Source: Mesorhizobium onobrychidis
Lineage (GTDB): Bacteria > Pseudomonadota > Alphaproteobacteria > Rhizobiales > Rhizobiaceae
Direction: 5' to 3'
Assembly (NCBI RefSeq): GCF_024707545.1
Contig: NZ_CP062229.1
Span: 6,615,501 to 6,679,500, forward strand
Length of the DNA stretch: 64,000 nt
The first letter of the stretch is position 1. Each line of letters starts with the position of its first letter. The translations under genes were made by a program, and so were the position numbers. Shown piece by piece: positions 1-9,339 of this stretch. The notes below the pieces were generated by a model. It did not search any database. It was not told the DNA's origin and saw only the letters and a list, made by a program, of their open reading frames with translations.

Positions 1-3000
1 CGGAAGTCGACGGCGATTGACGAGATGAAAGTCACCGGGCCCTCCCGCCCCCGGGACGGCGGCGGACCCTGGCTCTTGCATCATGGGCTGCCACTCCGTC
101 TCGCGGAGCATCCGCCGCACCAACTCCTCGCTTAGCCACGCCAAAGCCTCATCGTCCGATGACGCCGGCACGGGAGAAAGCTCCTGCAGCGAGCCGGGCT
201 GTCGAACGCCCTGGTGATGAGCCGGTACTGGCCCGGTAAACAGCGGCTGAAAGTCAGGCGCTGCAACCCAAGCATTGAGCTCGAATGGTGTGGGCGGATT
301 CTCATGGACCATTGCTTCCACCCCGCCGTCCTGCCGGCTCGGCAGGACGTTGCTCCCGGGCAACTCGTCCGCGGCCGACTGGTGGTCGTGGCGCCAGTTC
401 AAAGGATGAACGGCTCCCGCGGAATCCGGCGGCTGATGATGGCTCGCGCTCGACCCGAGCGATGGCAGTGGGCCGGCCTTATCCACCTCCCCCCAAAGTA
501 GATCCTGATCGTAATCTTCTATAGCGACGACGGATGGCAAAGCGATAGCTTCATGCGGGGCACTTTGCTGCGCAGTGGCGCCTCCGACGCCGCTAGTCTC
601 CGCTTGCAGTGCGCCCATCTGGTAGGTGGAGGGCTGCATCGGGATGCGACCGCCTGAATTGCCGCTCTCGCCCAGTTGCTGCTGAATAGCGACGGTTGGC
701 GGGGTATTCAGGGTCCTCTGCCGCTTCGCTGGCCTCAACAGCGTTGTGGAATGTTCTTTGTTGATGATGACCCACTCGGGCGAAACGGCGGGAATATGGC
801 GCTCGCGCTCCATCGCTTTAACGCCGGCGTGGGATTTTCGGAGACTAGCCAGTGCGTAACCGATGGCCTGATAACCATCGGCGTTCTTCTTATAGCCCGT
901 GACATCTCCATCCAACGCCTTACCGGAAAGCCGATCAGCAATGCCCTTCTTGTTGTTTTGACGCAGGTAGTCACTGAAGCTCCTAAGAACAGTTGCATTT
1001 CTCCTGCCGGTTTTTGTCGGTGCTTCCTTTCTGTAGCGTTCGATGAGAACCGCGTCCTGGGGACAAGGCTTCAACTCAGCGCGGCCCGCGATCGGCACGA
1101 TTCCGCCCGTCGACTGCGAGGTCCGGAGATGGCCTATTGCCGCAAGCAGCCTCGAGGGATCACCCTCTCCGATGAACTCGCGCGCATCCTCGTTCAGCGA
1201 CCCGTGGTCGAGCCGATCCTTGATGGGATCTTTGTTGTTTGCGAGGAGCCAGCGGCCAAAGCTGAGAAGAGTACTCAGGTGGTGCTTGGCGGTGCTCTCA
1301 GTGGCCCCGCCTTTGATGAGGGCGCCCTTAAGCCCCAAAATCAGCGGAGCATCCTCGCGATAAAGAGGCTGGTTCCGAAGCCGAACTGACTGACCCGGCC
1401 GCTGCGGCGAAGACGAAGGGCCGGCTTCGTCCATCAGCTCCAAACGTACATCCTGATCGTGGGCTGCCGCAGAAAGCTCCTTTGGCCAGCTGCCAGGTTC
1501 CTGCGACGGGCTGTGCTGCGCGATTGCCTCGCCGACCCGCCCCGGCTCCATCAGTGCTGCGCCTGCGGGATCACGAACGGGAGGAATATTTCGCTCGCGC
1601 TCCATCGCTTTAACGCCGGCGTGCGATTTTCGGAGATGAGCCAGTGCAGCACCGATGTTCCGCTGACCACCGGCGTCATTCTTATAGGCCTTGACATCTT
1701 CAGCCAACGCCTTCTCGGAAAGCCGACCAGCAATGCCCTTCTTGTTGTTTTGGCGCAGGTAGTCACTGAAGCTCCTAAGAGCAACTGCATTCGTACTGCC
1801 GGTATCTGTCGTTGCTTCCTTTCTGTACTCTTTGATCAGTGCCGCGTCCTCCGGATGCGGAGTCAACTCAGCGCGGCCCGCGATCAGCACGACGCCGCCC
1901 GTCGATTGCTCGGTCCGGAAATGACCTATTGCCGTAATCAGTCTCGTGGGATTGCCCTTTCCGACGAACTCGCGCGCATCCTCGATCAGTGACTCGGAGT
2001 TGAGCCGATTACTAATGGGATCTTTGTTGTTTGCGAGGAGCCAGCGGCCAAAGCGGCGAAGAATACGGACGTTATTCTTGACGGTGTCCTCGGCGGCATT
2101 ACCCTTGTTGAGAGCCTTCTCAAGGCCTAAAATAAGGGAAGCATCCTGGGGATAGGAAAGCTGCTGGTTTCGAGGCTGCTGCTTCCTGCGAAACGGAGCT
2201 GACTGAGCCGGCCGCGGCGCCGAAGACGACGGGCCGGGTTCGTCCATCAGCTCCAAACGATCAGGAACGGGAGGAATATGGCGCTCGAGCTCCACCACTT
2301 TAAGGCCGGCTTGCGATTTTCGGAGACAAGCCAATGCGTGACCGATGTTCCGATGACCACCGGCGTCCTTATAGCCCTTGACATCTCCATCCAACGCCTT
2401 ACCGGAAAGCCGATCAGCAATGCCCTTCTTGTTGCTTTGACGCAGGTAGTCACTGAAGCTCCTAAGAACAGTTGCATTCGTACTGCCGGTATTTGTCGCT
2501 GCTTCGTTTCTATACTCATCGATTAGAGTCGCGTCCTGAAGATACGGAGTCAACTTAGAGCGGCCTGCGATCGGCACGATTCCGCCCGTCGACCGCGAGG
2601 TCCGGAGATGACCTATTGCCGCAAACAGCCTCGAGGGATCACCGTTTCCGATAAACTTGCGCGCATCATCGGTCAGCGACTGCTTGTCGAGCCGACCCTC
2701 CATGGGATCCTTGTTGTTTGCAAAGAGCCAATGGCCAAAGTTCAGAAGAGTACTTACATTGTTCTCGGCGGTGGACTCCGCGGCGTTGCCCTTGACGAGG
2801 GCCTCCTCAAGGCTGAGGATAAAGTCTTCATCCCTGAAATGAACAGGGTGCTTGCTGAGCCTTCTCAAAAATTTAGTTGCCCGAGCCGGCTGCAGCGCCG
2901 AGCCGGCCGGCATTGCTCCACCACCTCCACCTGAATTGGCGATCTCGCTCAGTTGCCGCTCAAACGCCGCCGCACCTGCGGACGGAGCCGCACGTGAGCT

Positions 3001-3060
3001 ATCTTGCAGGCCGGCTCTGTTCGATTGTCCGCACACCCGCTTGGTCGACGTGAAATCCAT
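1..3060 (-). CDS. NopD-like repeat effector, C-terminus beyond left edge
   Basis: The minus strand is open without a stop from an ATG at 3060 to the window edge (1020 codons). A GGGAGA ribosome site sits 5 nt before the ATG and a tts box about 50 bp upstream. The protein has six helical repeats of about 90 residues in three A+B pairs (roughly residues 77-265, 305-493, 563-755). A units carry a W-L-x-A-N-N-K core and B units R-S-F-S-D-Y-L-R-Q. Before the edge it contains LRETEW and SAAVPGAG, matching LRDTEW and SAAVPGAG in the 988-aa effector at 10036-13002. The C-terminus outside the window may therefore hold a C48 SUMO-protease domain; this is inference. The three B units fall in the same frame, so the frame is secure. 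The role, a type III effector acting in the plant cell, is inferred from the paralogue and the tts box. Confidence 0.85.
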   Translation of the reverse strand, partial: MDFTSTKRVCGQSNRAGLQDSSRAAPSAGAAAFERQLSEIANSGGGGGAMPAGSALQPARATKFLRRLSKHPVHFRDEDFILSLEEALVKGNAAESTAENNVSTLLNFGHWLFANNKDPMEGRLDKQSLTDDARKFIGNGDPSRLFAAIGHLRTSRSTGGIVPIAGRSKLTPYLQDATLIDEYRNEAATNTGSTNATVLRSFSDYLRQSNKKGIADRLSGKALDGDVKGYKDAGGHRNIGHALACLRKSQAGLKVVELERHIPPVPDRLELMDEPGPSSSAPRPAQSAPFRRKQQPRNQQLSYPQDASLILGLEKALNKGNAAEDTVKNNVRILRRFGRWLLANNKDPISNRLNSESLIEDAREFVGKGNPTRLITAIGHFRTEQSTGGVVLIAGRAELTPHPEDAALIKEYRKEATTDTGSTNAVALRSFSDYLRQNNKKGIAGRLSEKALAEDVKAYKNDAGGQRNIGAALAHLRKSHAGVKAMERERNIPPVRDPAGAALMEPGRVGEAIAQHSPSQEPGSWPKELSAAAHDQDVRLELMDEAGPSSSPQRPGQSVRLRNQPLYREDAPLILGLKGALIKGGATESTAKHHLSTLLSFGRWLLANNKDPIKDRLDHGSLNEDAREFIGEGDPSRLLAAIGHLRTSQSTGGIVPIAGRAELKPCPQDAVLIERYRKEAPTKTGRRNATVLRSFSDYLRQNNKKGIADRLSGKALDGDVTGYKKNADGYQAIGYALASLRKSHAGVKAMERERHIPAVSPEWVIINKEHSTTLLRPAKRQRTLNTPPTVAIQQQLGESGNSGGRIPMQPSTYQMGALQAETSGVGGATAQQSAPHEAIALPSVVAIEDYDQDLLWGEVDKAGPLPSLGSSASHHQPPDSAGAVHPLNWRHDHQSAADELPGSNVLPSRQDGGVEAMVHENPPTPFELNAWVAAPDFQPLFTGPVPAHHQGVRQPGSLQELSPVPASSDDEALAWLSEELVRRMLRETEWQPMMQEPGSAAVPGAGGPGDFHLVNRRRLP

Positions 3061-3110
3061 CCGTTCTCCCTTTCAGCAATATAAGCCCGCTTGAAGCTGG
3101 GCTTGGATCT

Positions 3111-3140
3111 GACATAGGCAAGCTGTCGATAACCTGACAC
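3111..3140 (-). promoter_or_regulatory. tts box for the left-edge effector
   Basis: On the minus strand the site reads GTCAGGTTATCGACAGC followed by TTGCCTATG. It matches the rhizobial tts pattern GTCAG-n4-TCG-n2-AGC with a trailing C-n-TA. It ends about 50 bp before the start codon at 3060. Binding by TtsI is inferred from the match. Confidence 0.75.
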
Positions 3141-3690
3141 GACAACGTGTGGCGGACGGCCCATTCGGTGAACCGAAGCTGTTCAGCGCCGCATCGCCGT
3201 CCAGCCCATGCAGTGCCAGCACGACAGCCCCGCCTCCAGCGCCCACAGTAAATGGGTCGAAACCGAGGTCTTGCCGATGTTCAGTGGCTCTGCCACCTCG
3301 CGCGGGAGTGCACCCCTGGAAAGAGACGGAGAAAATGAGCAGCTTCGGCCCCCAGACGTGCCAAACAAAAATCTCGCAGATCATTGACGCCGAATGGGTC
3401 GGGTGAAAGACCGTGGCCGTCGGTAACAGAGACCTGCATAGCCTTGGCGTGACCTGCACCTTGCCAGCCACTCACGCGCTCCGCGACAGTCGGTTGTCCT
3501 GTAAAATAACACAGCAGGGCGGCATCAGTCCTACGGGGCACCGCCTCCAAAGCTGAAATGCTCACGGGATCCACATCACCAGCCGCAACCCGGCTATCCG
3601 CTGGAACCGCGATCTGCTCAGGGCGGTGTTAGCGCTCGCGCCAGCTGCGGCCGAACCCTTGAAACGGCGTCAGCTCCCTGAAATCCTCAT
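3141..3690. other. 550 bp without a recognisable gene
   Basis: Several short overlapping open frames exist on both strands (for example minus 3281-3574), but none resembles a family I know or has a convincing ribosome site. The stretch lies between the effector's tts box and an IS66 relic and is probably decayed DNA. Confidence 0.4.
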
Positions 3691-4365
3691 CGTCCATGAC
3701 GAGGAAGTACTAGATCCGCGACAGGCCTCCATTGCAACCAAACACGGTGGCATTTTCTCGACAACCGCAGCACCTCAGCACGCCGGAGATTTTTGTTGAA
3801 GATCGGATTCCTTTCAGCCCACCAGGCGGCCCGTCCGACCAGCCGCCGAGCGTGCCACGGTCGAGATGGATGCCATACCCGAGAAGATCTGCAACTGACG
3901 ATAGAGAGGAAGATGCCAGGCGAACTTGGAGACGACCACATGCGCCACCAGCGCCGTCGTTGCCATGCCCCCGTCCATCACTCGCGCTCGCGCCGACGCC
4001 TGGACGACATGGGCCTCGCAGGCCCGGCAGGCGTATTTGGGCCGGATCGTGCGGATCACGCGAAGCAGTGCCGGAACGATATCGAGGGCCTCACTGACAT
4101 CCTCGCCGATGAGATGGAGGCAGTCCGCAACAGGAGCAGACTGTGCTCTCCGGCTCGATCATTTCCTCCCAGCGCGGCAGATGCTTCGGCAGGGCACCCA
4201 TCGTGCGCGATGCCGACCGGTGCTTGCGCCGCGGACGATCCTTGTCTTCGGCGGCATCGTCATTGGTCGCGACCGGCACCTCGCAGAGGCAGCCGAGATC
4301 GAGCGCGATCTGCGTCGGATCGAGGCGGCCAGCTTCTCGGATTTTGCCCCGAAGATCATCTGCCG
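3690..4365 (-). pseudogene. IS66-family TnpC relic
   Basis: Several minus-strand frames carry broken TnpC sequence. MIFGAKSEKLAA (near 4359) is the conserved N-terminal region, followed after a frame change by a stretch ending CSCCG (near 4100). Next come PKYACRACE and LPLYRQLQI (4050-3890), the zinc-like and helical region before the catalytic core, then VGRAAWW (near 3830). The frames shift at least twice and the DDE catalytic part is missing, so this is a dead N-terminal half. It differs in sequence from the intact TnpC at 57440-59023. Confidence 0.75.
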
Positions 4366-4867
4366 AAGCAGATCGGCACAGATGCGCAGCTCCGCGTTCT
4401 CGGCTTCAAGAGCCAGAGCGATTCTCTGCAGCTCGGCTCAAGGCTTCGATGAGCGCAGCCGCCCAGATCGCACGTGGCATGACGTCTCAGGACCCAAAGC
4501 TTCCTTTCGTCAACCGTCGCGGTCAGCTGGGAGCCACGACGGCCAAAGCGCCTCACTAGCGGCCCAAGATCAGCAGCTTCGTACGCGATCGCAACGCATG
4601 GTGGTTGTTTGGCACGCTCGCGTTTTGCCGGCACTGCTCTTCGTCCACTTGCGCCGAAGATCGGCTGCCGCCTTGAAACCCCTTCGGCGAGGTTCATCGG
4701 GAACGCCCCACAATCTTGGCTTCCTGATTTTTTGCCGCTGCCTCCAACTGATTTGCCTCGCCAGCTTCGCCATGGGCATGTAGTCAGCATCGGACGCGCC
4801 AATTCGCTATGCTAGAATTTGTACTGCTATCTTTCCGTTGGCTTCAGGTCGGCTAGCACGACAGGTG
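4366..4867 (-). other. Unassigned sequence downstream of an orphan tts box
   Basis: A minus-strand frame from an ATG at 4779 (69 aa, rich in Arg and Lys) and an overlapping frame from 4802 begin about 90-110 bp after the tts box at 4868-4902. Neither matches a family I recognise. They may be transposase debris continuous with the TnpC relic, or the start of an effector destroyed by it. Confidence 0.3.
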
Positions 4868-4902
4868 TAGATATACCGCTCGGCTGACGACTAGCTGACG
4901 GA
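4868..4902 (-). promoter_or_regulatory. Orphan tts box
   Basis: The minus strand reads GTCAGCTAGTCGTCAGC and then continues with GGTATATC. The first 17 bases are identical to the core of the nopP tts box at 60490. It points left, into unassigned sequence and an IS66 relic, with no intact effector behind it. Confidence 0.7.
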
Positions 4903-5443
4903 AGGTTTCGTCCGACACACGACATCCGACATGGCTAAACATTTAACCATTGCTCAAAGCAGGGTTAGGCCTACACCGGCCCAGGAAGGCGCGGGTCAAG
5001 TCGTCTGGCTTGCGGACGCGCTGTCACTTCATTCAGGATTACCCGAAGTGACAAAACGCGTGATGCTCGTTTCCATCTTGAGACGGCGCGAGGTGAGGCG
5101 ACGTATGTGGCATGCAGAGCTTTGGCGCGGACAGACGTCGCCCGTGCTGAGAGGGCTGCCTCTGCTGCCCTCCAAGCTCTGATCAGTTGAATTCATGCGC
5201 AATCCGCCAGCGGAACGGCGCCCTTGGATCGCGCCGGATTCGGCGGCGAGGCCGAGTTCTTATGTGGGACGAGAAGGAGGAGCGCCGCCTTGAGCCGACA
5301 GGTCGTTCCCGTTCGTCGTCGGAAAAGCGCGAATTTGGTAGTGTGACCTGGGGTGCGGTGATGCGCTCCCGCGTCCAGCTGCTAATGCAAAGTCACCGAG
5401 TGGTGTATGCTGACCAGATCATCACTGGCTTCAGCAGCATTTG
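4903..5443. other. 540 bp without a supported gene
   Basis: Plus-strand frames at 4931-5182 (83 aa) and 5187-5480 (97 aa) show no recognisable domain and no good ribosome site. The right end adjoins an IS66 terminal repeat. Confidence 0.35.
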
Positions 5444-5445
5444 CG

Positions 5446-6035
5446 TAAGCGCCAAGCTGACCCCATCTGGCGCGGTTTGAGGTGATGAGCGAGAGATAGT
5501 GACACTGAAGGAGCTGAGGAGCTTGCAGTGTCAATTTCTATGTCTGCGCCTATGCCTGATGATAGGAGCTTCCATGTCCTTGAGGCGGTTGCGAACCGGC
5601 TGGACGCAAGTCCGCAGCGTCCGCGGCGGCGCTGGTCGGCGGAAGCGAAGGCACGGCTGGTTGAAGAGTCTCTGAAGCCAGGGGCGAACGTGTCGGCGAT
5701 CGCGCGCCAGGCTGGACTGGCGAGCTCGCAGCTGTTCGGCTGGCGGCGCAAGGCGATCAAGAGCGGTGCGGTCAGGCGGCAGCGAGATGCGGCTCGGCTC
5801 GGCTTTGTCGAGGTCACGCCGACAGCGTCTGCGTCGGTGGAGATCGAGCTGGGTGTGTGGTCATTCGCGCCGGTGCCGATATCAATGAGGAGCAGCTGGT
5901 GCGGATCATCCGGGCGGTTCGCCAGGCATGATCCCGGCCGGCGTGAAGGTGTTGGTCGCCAGTCATCCCGTCGATTTTAGAAAAGGTCCCGACGGCCTTC
6001 TGGCACTGGTGCGCGATGCCGGCTCGGATCCGTTC
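5446..6035 (+). mobile_element. IS66-family element, left fragment (copy A)
   Basis: It begins with the IS66-type terminal sequence GTAAGCGCC at about 5446, followed by tnpA and the first 36 codons of tnpB. The remainder is replaced by the RIT element, which joins inside the conserved GATCCGTTC (Asp-Pro-Phe) of tnpB. No tnpC of this copy is present downstream. Confidence 0.75.
5528..5931 (+). pseudogene. tnpA: IS66 TnpA, frameshifted
   Basis: The N-terminal helix-turn-helix region of IS66 TnpA is clear (RRRWSAEAKARLVEES, then ANVSAIARQAGLASSQLFGW). After VEIELG near 5855 one base appears to be missing. The next frame continues VVIRAGADINEEQLVRIIRA to a stop at 5929-5931 that overlaps the ATG of tnpB (ATGA), as is usual in this family. 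TnpA is a small accessory protein of IS66 transposition; this copy is inactive. Confidence 0.8.
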
Positions 6036-6074
6036 TTATGCGTCGGGCGAGATTATGTGGCGGAGCCGCCCTGA
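5928..6074 (+). pseudogene. tnpB: IS66 TnpB, truncated by the RIT element
   Basis: The start VLVASHPVDFRKGPDGLLAL is typical of IS66 TnpB (Orf2). After the codons for DPF the reading frame enters the RIT terminal repeat and stops at 6072-6074, giving 48 codons instead of about 115. The junction codons are the same as in the opposing tnpB at 9184-9339. Confidence 0.85.
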
Positions 6075-6117
6075 CCCCTTTCGGGCCGGCCAAACCCAGC
6101 TTGCCTCCGCCACATAA
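6027..6117 (+). repeat. RIT left terminal inverted repeat
   Basis: This 91-bp segment is the reverse complement of 9141-9231. Within it TTATGTGGCGGAG and CTCCGCCACATAA form a 13-bp inverted pair around a GC-rich spacer, a plausible recombinase binding site. Confidence 0.9.
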
Positions 6118-6119
6118 CA

Positions 6120-7125
6120 TCAGATGGAGTTCAGCAGTTGCAGAACGGAGTCATTTGGCCGGAAACGCACGCCGTGATCGCCGGTGACGCCCGCCTTCTC
6201 GAGTCCATTGCGCATCATCTCGACATCCGCTGCGGCATAGCGGTGGGTCGTGGCGACCTGTGCGTGCCCGAGCCAGGCTTGGATCGTCAAAAGATCCACG
6301 CCGGACTGGAGAAGCTTCATGGCGAGGGAGTGCCGGAAGATGTGTGGCGATATGGGCTTGTCGGCCAAGGCCGGCCTGGTAGGCACGGCCTCAGTGGCAC
6401 GCCGCACGATATGGGTCGCTCCGAAACGAGTCAGGCGCTCGTTGCGGGCGCCGACGAATATCGGTCGCGGCTCGTGATGGGCGATCCCGCGCTCGCTCAA
6501 CAAGGATGTCAGCGCCCGCGCTAGGTCCTTAGCAATAGGGACGACGCGGTCTCTACGCCCTTTTCCGCGCAGCAGCACTTGTGGGTGCGGCCGCTCCAAC
6601 TGAAGGTCGTTTGCGTTGACGCCGGTGGCTTCGGAGACCCGGGCGCCGGTCTGTGCCAGGAAGAGCAGAAAAGCTCGGTCGCGCCGACCACGGGGCGTCT
6701 TCGGATCGGGCGCCGCAATGAGGGTGTCCACTTCGGCCTTGGTGAGGTGGTGCGTTACCTCGATGTGCGCCCGTTTAATGGGAATCGACAGCACACGTTG
6801 GGCCACACCGAAGGACGCCGGGTCGGCGGCAGCGACGTGGTGGAAGAAAGATCGGATCGCGGCCAAGCGGGCGTTGCGCGTCGCGACGCAATTGTTCCGC
6901 TTCTCCTTGAGTTCGTCGAGAAAAGCGAAAACGAGGTCTCGATCGAGATCTTCGAGCGCCAACGCCGCCGGCTTCTTACGCAACCGGTCGGCGGCAAAGA
7001 GGATCAGCATGCGCAAGGCGTCGCGATAGCTGGCCACGGTCGCGGGAGTCGCATTGCGCTTGCTTCGTCAGGCGCCGGCGAAAGTAGGACTCCAGGAGCG
7101 GCGCAAGGAGCAGGTGTTCGCTCAT
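6120..7125 (-). pseudogene. RIT tyrosine recombinase C, frameshifted near its start
   Basis: Translation should begin at the ATG at 7125, which overlaps the stop of the preceding recombinase, and reads MSEHLLLAPLLESYFRRR. An extra base near 7072 then shifts the frame; the correct continuation RNATPATVASYRDAL is open to 6120. The 305 residues from the internal ATG at 7037 contain the catalytic set: Arg in TGARVSEATG, HIFRH, and LGHAQVATTHRY with the Tyr nucleophile. An internal start could still make a protein lacking the first 30 residues, but the natural start is broken. Confidence 0.8.
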
Positions 7126-8054
7126 GCTGCGCCTCCATCGAGGGCGGCACGCTCAGCCGCGATGGCCAGGAGCTCCGCCGAGCCCGTGAGGTAGTAGGCC
7201 GTGTCGGTGTAACTGGCGTGGCCGAGATATGTGGCCAGCAAAGGCAATAGCGCCTGAACGTCTGCGCGCTGTTGGTGCCAGAGGCTGAGGCGGGTCACGG
7301 CAAACCGGTGCCTGAGATCGTGCGGCCTTAACGGCTTACCGCCATTAAAGCCGGCGAGTTTACGGACCTCGGCAAAGCCGTTTTGCAGGCCGGTCGCCGA
7401 GAGGCGGTTGCCCCGGGAACTGAGGAAGAAGCCCTGATCCTTGGGTATGGGGAAAGCGGCGTCGCGCTCACGGGCATAGCAACCAAGGGCAGCCTGGGTT
7501 GTTGTGTGAACTGGAACGAGACGATCCTTGCGGAACTTTGTCTTCCGAACGAGGAGAACCCCGTTGGTGAGATCAACGTCGGAACGATCAAGCCCGACTA
7601 CTTCGCCCGATCGCAGCCCTGAACTTGCCAACAATCCGATCAGCGTCGCCATCATCCGCCCTCGCAGAGGGATGCTAGGCGAAATGCGGGCGCATGCGTC
7701 AATGAGTGACGTCAACTCAGCCTCGTTGAGAATACGCGGAGGCGGAATCGCTCTGGATCTGGGGAAGGCTCTGCGCTCCAAGCGCTCGGTCCGGGCGTCG
7801 TAGACGGCGAGATACTCGTAAAACCGGCGGAGCACGCCATGGCGAATGGCGCGGCTGTTGGCGGCGCCGCTGAACGACAGGACGAAGTCCAGCGCCATCG
7901 TCCGGGTTGCGGGCGCATCGAGCTGAGCGCGCCCAACGTACCTCACGAAAGCCCGCAACGTGCCGGCTTGCTTGCTGAAGGCATAGCCGAGGGAGTGGCG
8001 TAGCTCGATGTAACACTCGGCCTTCTCGCCGAGGAATCGGGCAAAGGCGGTCAT
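7122..8054 (-). CDS. RIT tyrosine recombinase B
   Basis: This is an intact 310-aa tyrosine recombinase. Residues 1-100 form the SAM-like core-binding domain (LRAFVRYVGRAQLDAP, FYEYLAVY). The catalytic domain shows SSGLRSGEVVGL (first Arg), PHDLRHRFAV (His-x-x-Arg), and LGHASYTDTAYYL with the Tyr nucleophile. It overlaps the stop of recombinase A by four bases, and its own stop overlaps recombinase C. In RIT elements the three recombinases are thought to act together, though their separate roles are unclear. It is the only undamaged member here. Confidence 0.9.
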   Translation of the reverse strand: MTAFARFLGEKAECYIELRHSLGYAFSKQAGTLRAFVRYVGRAQLDAPATRTMALDFVLSFSGAANSRAIRHGVLRRFYEYLAVYDARTERLERRAFPRSRAIPPPRILNEAELTSLIDACARISPSIPLRGRMMATLIGLLASSGLRSGEVVGLDRSDVDLTNGVLLVRKTKFRKDRLVPVHTTTQAALGCYARERDAAFPIPKDQGFFLSSRGNRLSATGLQNGFAEVRKLAGFNGGKPLRPHDLRHRFAVTRLSLWHQQRADVQALLPLLATYLGHASYTDTAYYLTGSAELLAIAAERAALDGGAA

Positions 8055-9080
8055 GCCACGCCTCCCGGAAAGGGGAGTGCGACCTCGGCAAGTTGCGAGG
8101 TCGCGACCTTTACGTACAGCGCCGTTGTGTTGATGCTGCGGTGTCCTAGGAGATCGGCGACCTCGTTGATCGGCCTTCGCTGCTTGACGAGCTGGGTGGC
8201 AAGGCTGTGGCGCAGGAGATGCGCGCCTGCTACCCGCCCGAGCTCAACCCCGCTATGTCGCAACCGCTTCCGCACGATCCTCGAAACAGGCGACGCGCAT
8301 TTGAACGGTGCCACGGGCGGCGTGAAGGACAGGAACAGATACGGACTATCCACCTTCGGTCGAGCGCGCAGGACGTAGTCGGCGAGTGCGGCGCCAGTCT
8401 CCTCGAGCAGCGGCGCCACCCGATCCCGCTTGCCCTTGGTGCGCCGGACAGAAACCTCGCCAGCACGCCAGTCGATATCCTGCAGCTGAATGGCGCGTAG
8501 CTCACCGTTGCGAATGCCCGTGGTGGCCAGTAGCAGCAGGACGGCTCGATCGCGGATGTCGACCGGCGTCGTTGCGCCGATCGCATCGATCGCACGCAAA
8601 ATGCGCCAAACGCCAATGAGGCGTCCTTGGGACGACGCGGTCGAGATCCTGGTCATGGTGGCCAGCCCAACATAAAAACTGAAGAAATGTTCGGATGTGA
8701 GAAGTCGCTGCCGTGCGGGTGCCGGTGGTCGCCGATAGCGACAGCCGATGCTCGACAGCAGCGAGGACGTGCTCAGCCGTCAACGCCTCGAGGTTTTGAC
8801 CGGGATGGTGGTGGCGGAACCAATCCAGAAAGCGGCGGCCGCCCAGTAGAACGCCTTCGCGGGTCTTCGGCTCAAGTCCTCGCACCTTGCGCATCATCCG
8901 ACCACAGCGCGTTGCGGCAAACTGGCTAAAGCGCGCGATCCGGCTCAGGTAAATCTTGGCGGACGCTCGCTGGTAACCAAGGGCGAAAAAATGCTCCGCG
9001 AGGCGATCCATCTCGCCACCGAGTGCACCGCTACGCAGGCGCTTGAGCACCCCACAATAGGAAAAATAGAACTCTAGCAT
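8051..9080 (-). pseudogene. RIT tyrosine recombinase A, frameshifted
   Basis: The start is the ATG at 9080, preceded by GGAGGGG. The core-binding part reads in one frame to WRLAHF (about 8600). The catalytic part continues in another frame from LRAIDAIGATT with the Arg box (TTGIRNGELRA), HLLRH, and LGHRSINTTALY. A small out-of-frame deletion joins the two near 8600, so a full protein cannot be made. Intact length would be about 340 residues. It is the first gene of the trio. Confidence 0.8.
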
Positions 9081-9140
9081 TCTGCCCCTCCGGCGTTGTG
9101 GCACCAGGGAAATCCCGCGCCATGAGAGAGGCATGAAATA

Positions 9141-9231
9141 TTATGTGGCGGAGGCAAGCTGGGTTTGGCCGGCCCGAAAGGGGTCAGGGCGGCTCCGCCA
9201 CATAATCTCGCCCGACGCATAAGAACGGATC
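9141..9231 (-). repeat. RIT right terminal inverted repeat
   Basis: Inverted copy of 6027-6117 (91 bp), including the 13-bp TTATGTGGCGGAG internal dyad and the outer GATCCGTTC shared with IS66 tnpB. Confidence 0.9.
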
Positions 9232-9339
9232 GGCGCCCATCGTCTCGCGCACAAGCGCCGCGAGGCCCTCCGCACCCTTGCGGAAGTCCACCGGCTTCGT
9301 CGCCACCATGACCTTGACCGCACCCGTCGGCCCGATCAC
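9184..9339 (-). pseudogene. tnpB: IS66 TnpB (copy B), truncated by the RIT element
   Basis: A GTG start at 9339 overlaps the tnpA stop (GTGA). The protein opens VKVMVATKPVDFRKGAEGLA, a typical TnpB start, reaches DPF, then runs into the RIT repeat and stops after 51 codons. It differs in sequence from the tnpB at 5928, so it comes from a different IS66-family element lying in the opposite orientation. Confidence 0.85.

Larger units (their letters stand above)
6027..9231 (-). mobile_element. RIT (recombinase-in-trio) element
   Basis: Three consecutive tyrosine recombinase genes on the minus strand, overlapping by ATGA junctions, lie between 91-bp inverted repeats (6027-6117 and 9141-9231) that look identical by eye. 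This is the organisation of RIT elements. Both ends abut IS66 tnpB fragments at the same codons. The first and third recombinases are frameshifted, so this copy is probably no longer autonomous. The outermost GATCCGTTC of each repeat is also conserved tnpB sequence, so the true ends may lie just inside it. Confidence 0.85.

Noticed and set aside
676..1992. Plus-strand open frames of 237 and 177 aa (676-1389, 1459-1992)
   Set aside because: They are antisense to the repeat effector on the minus strand; their similarity to each other comes from the repeats.
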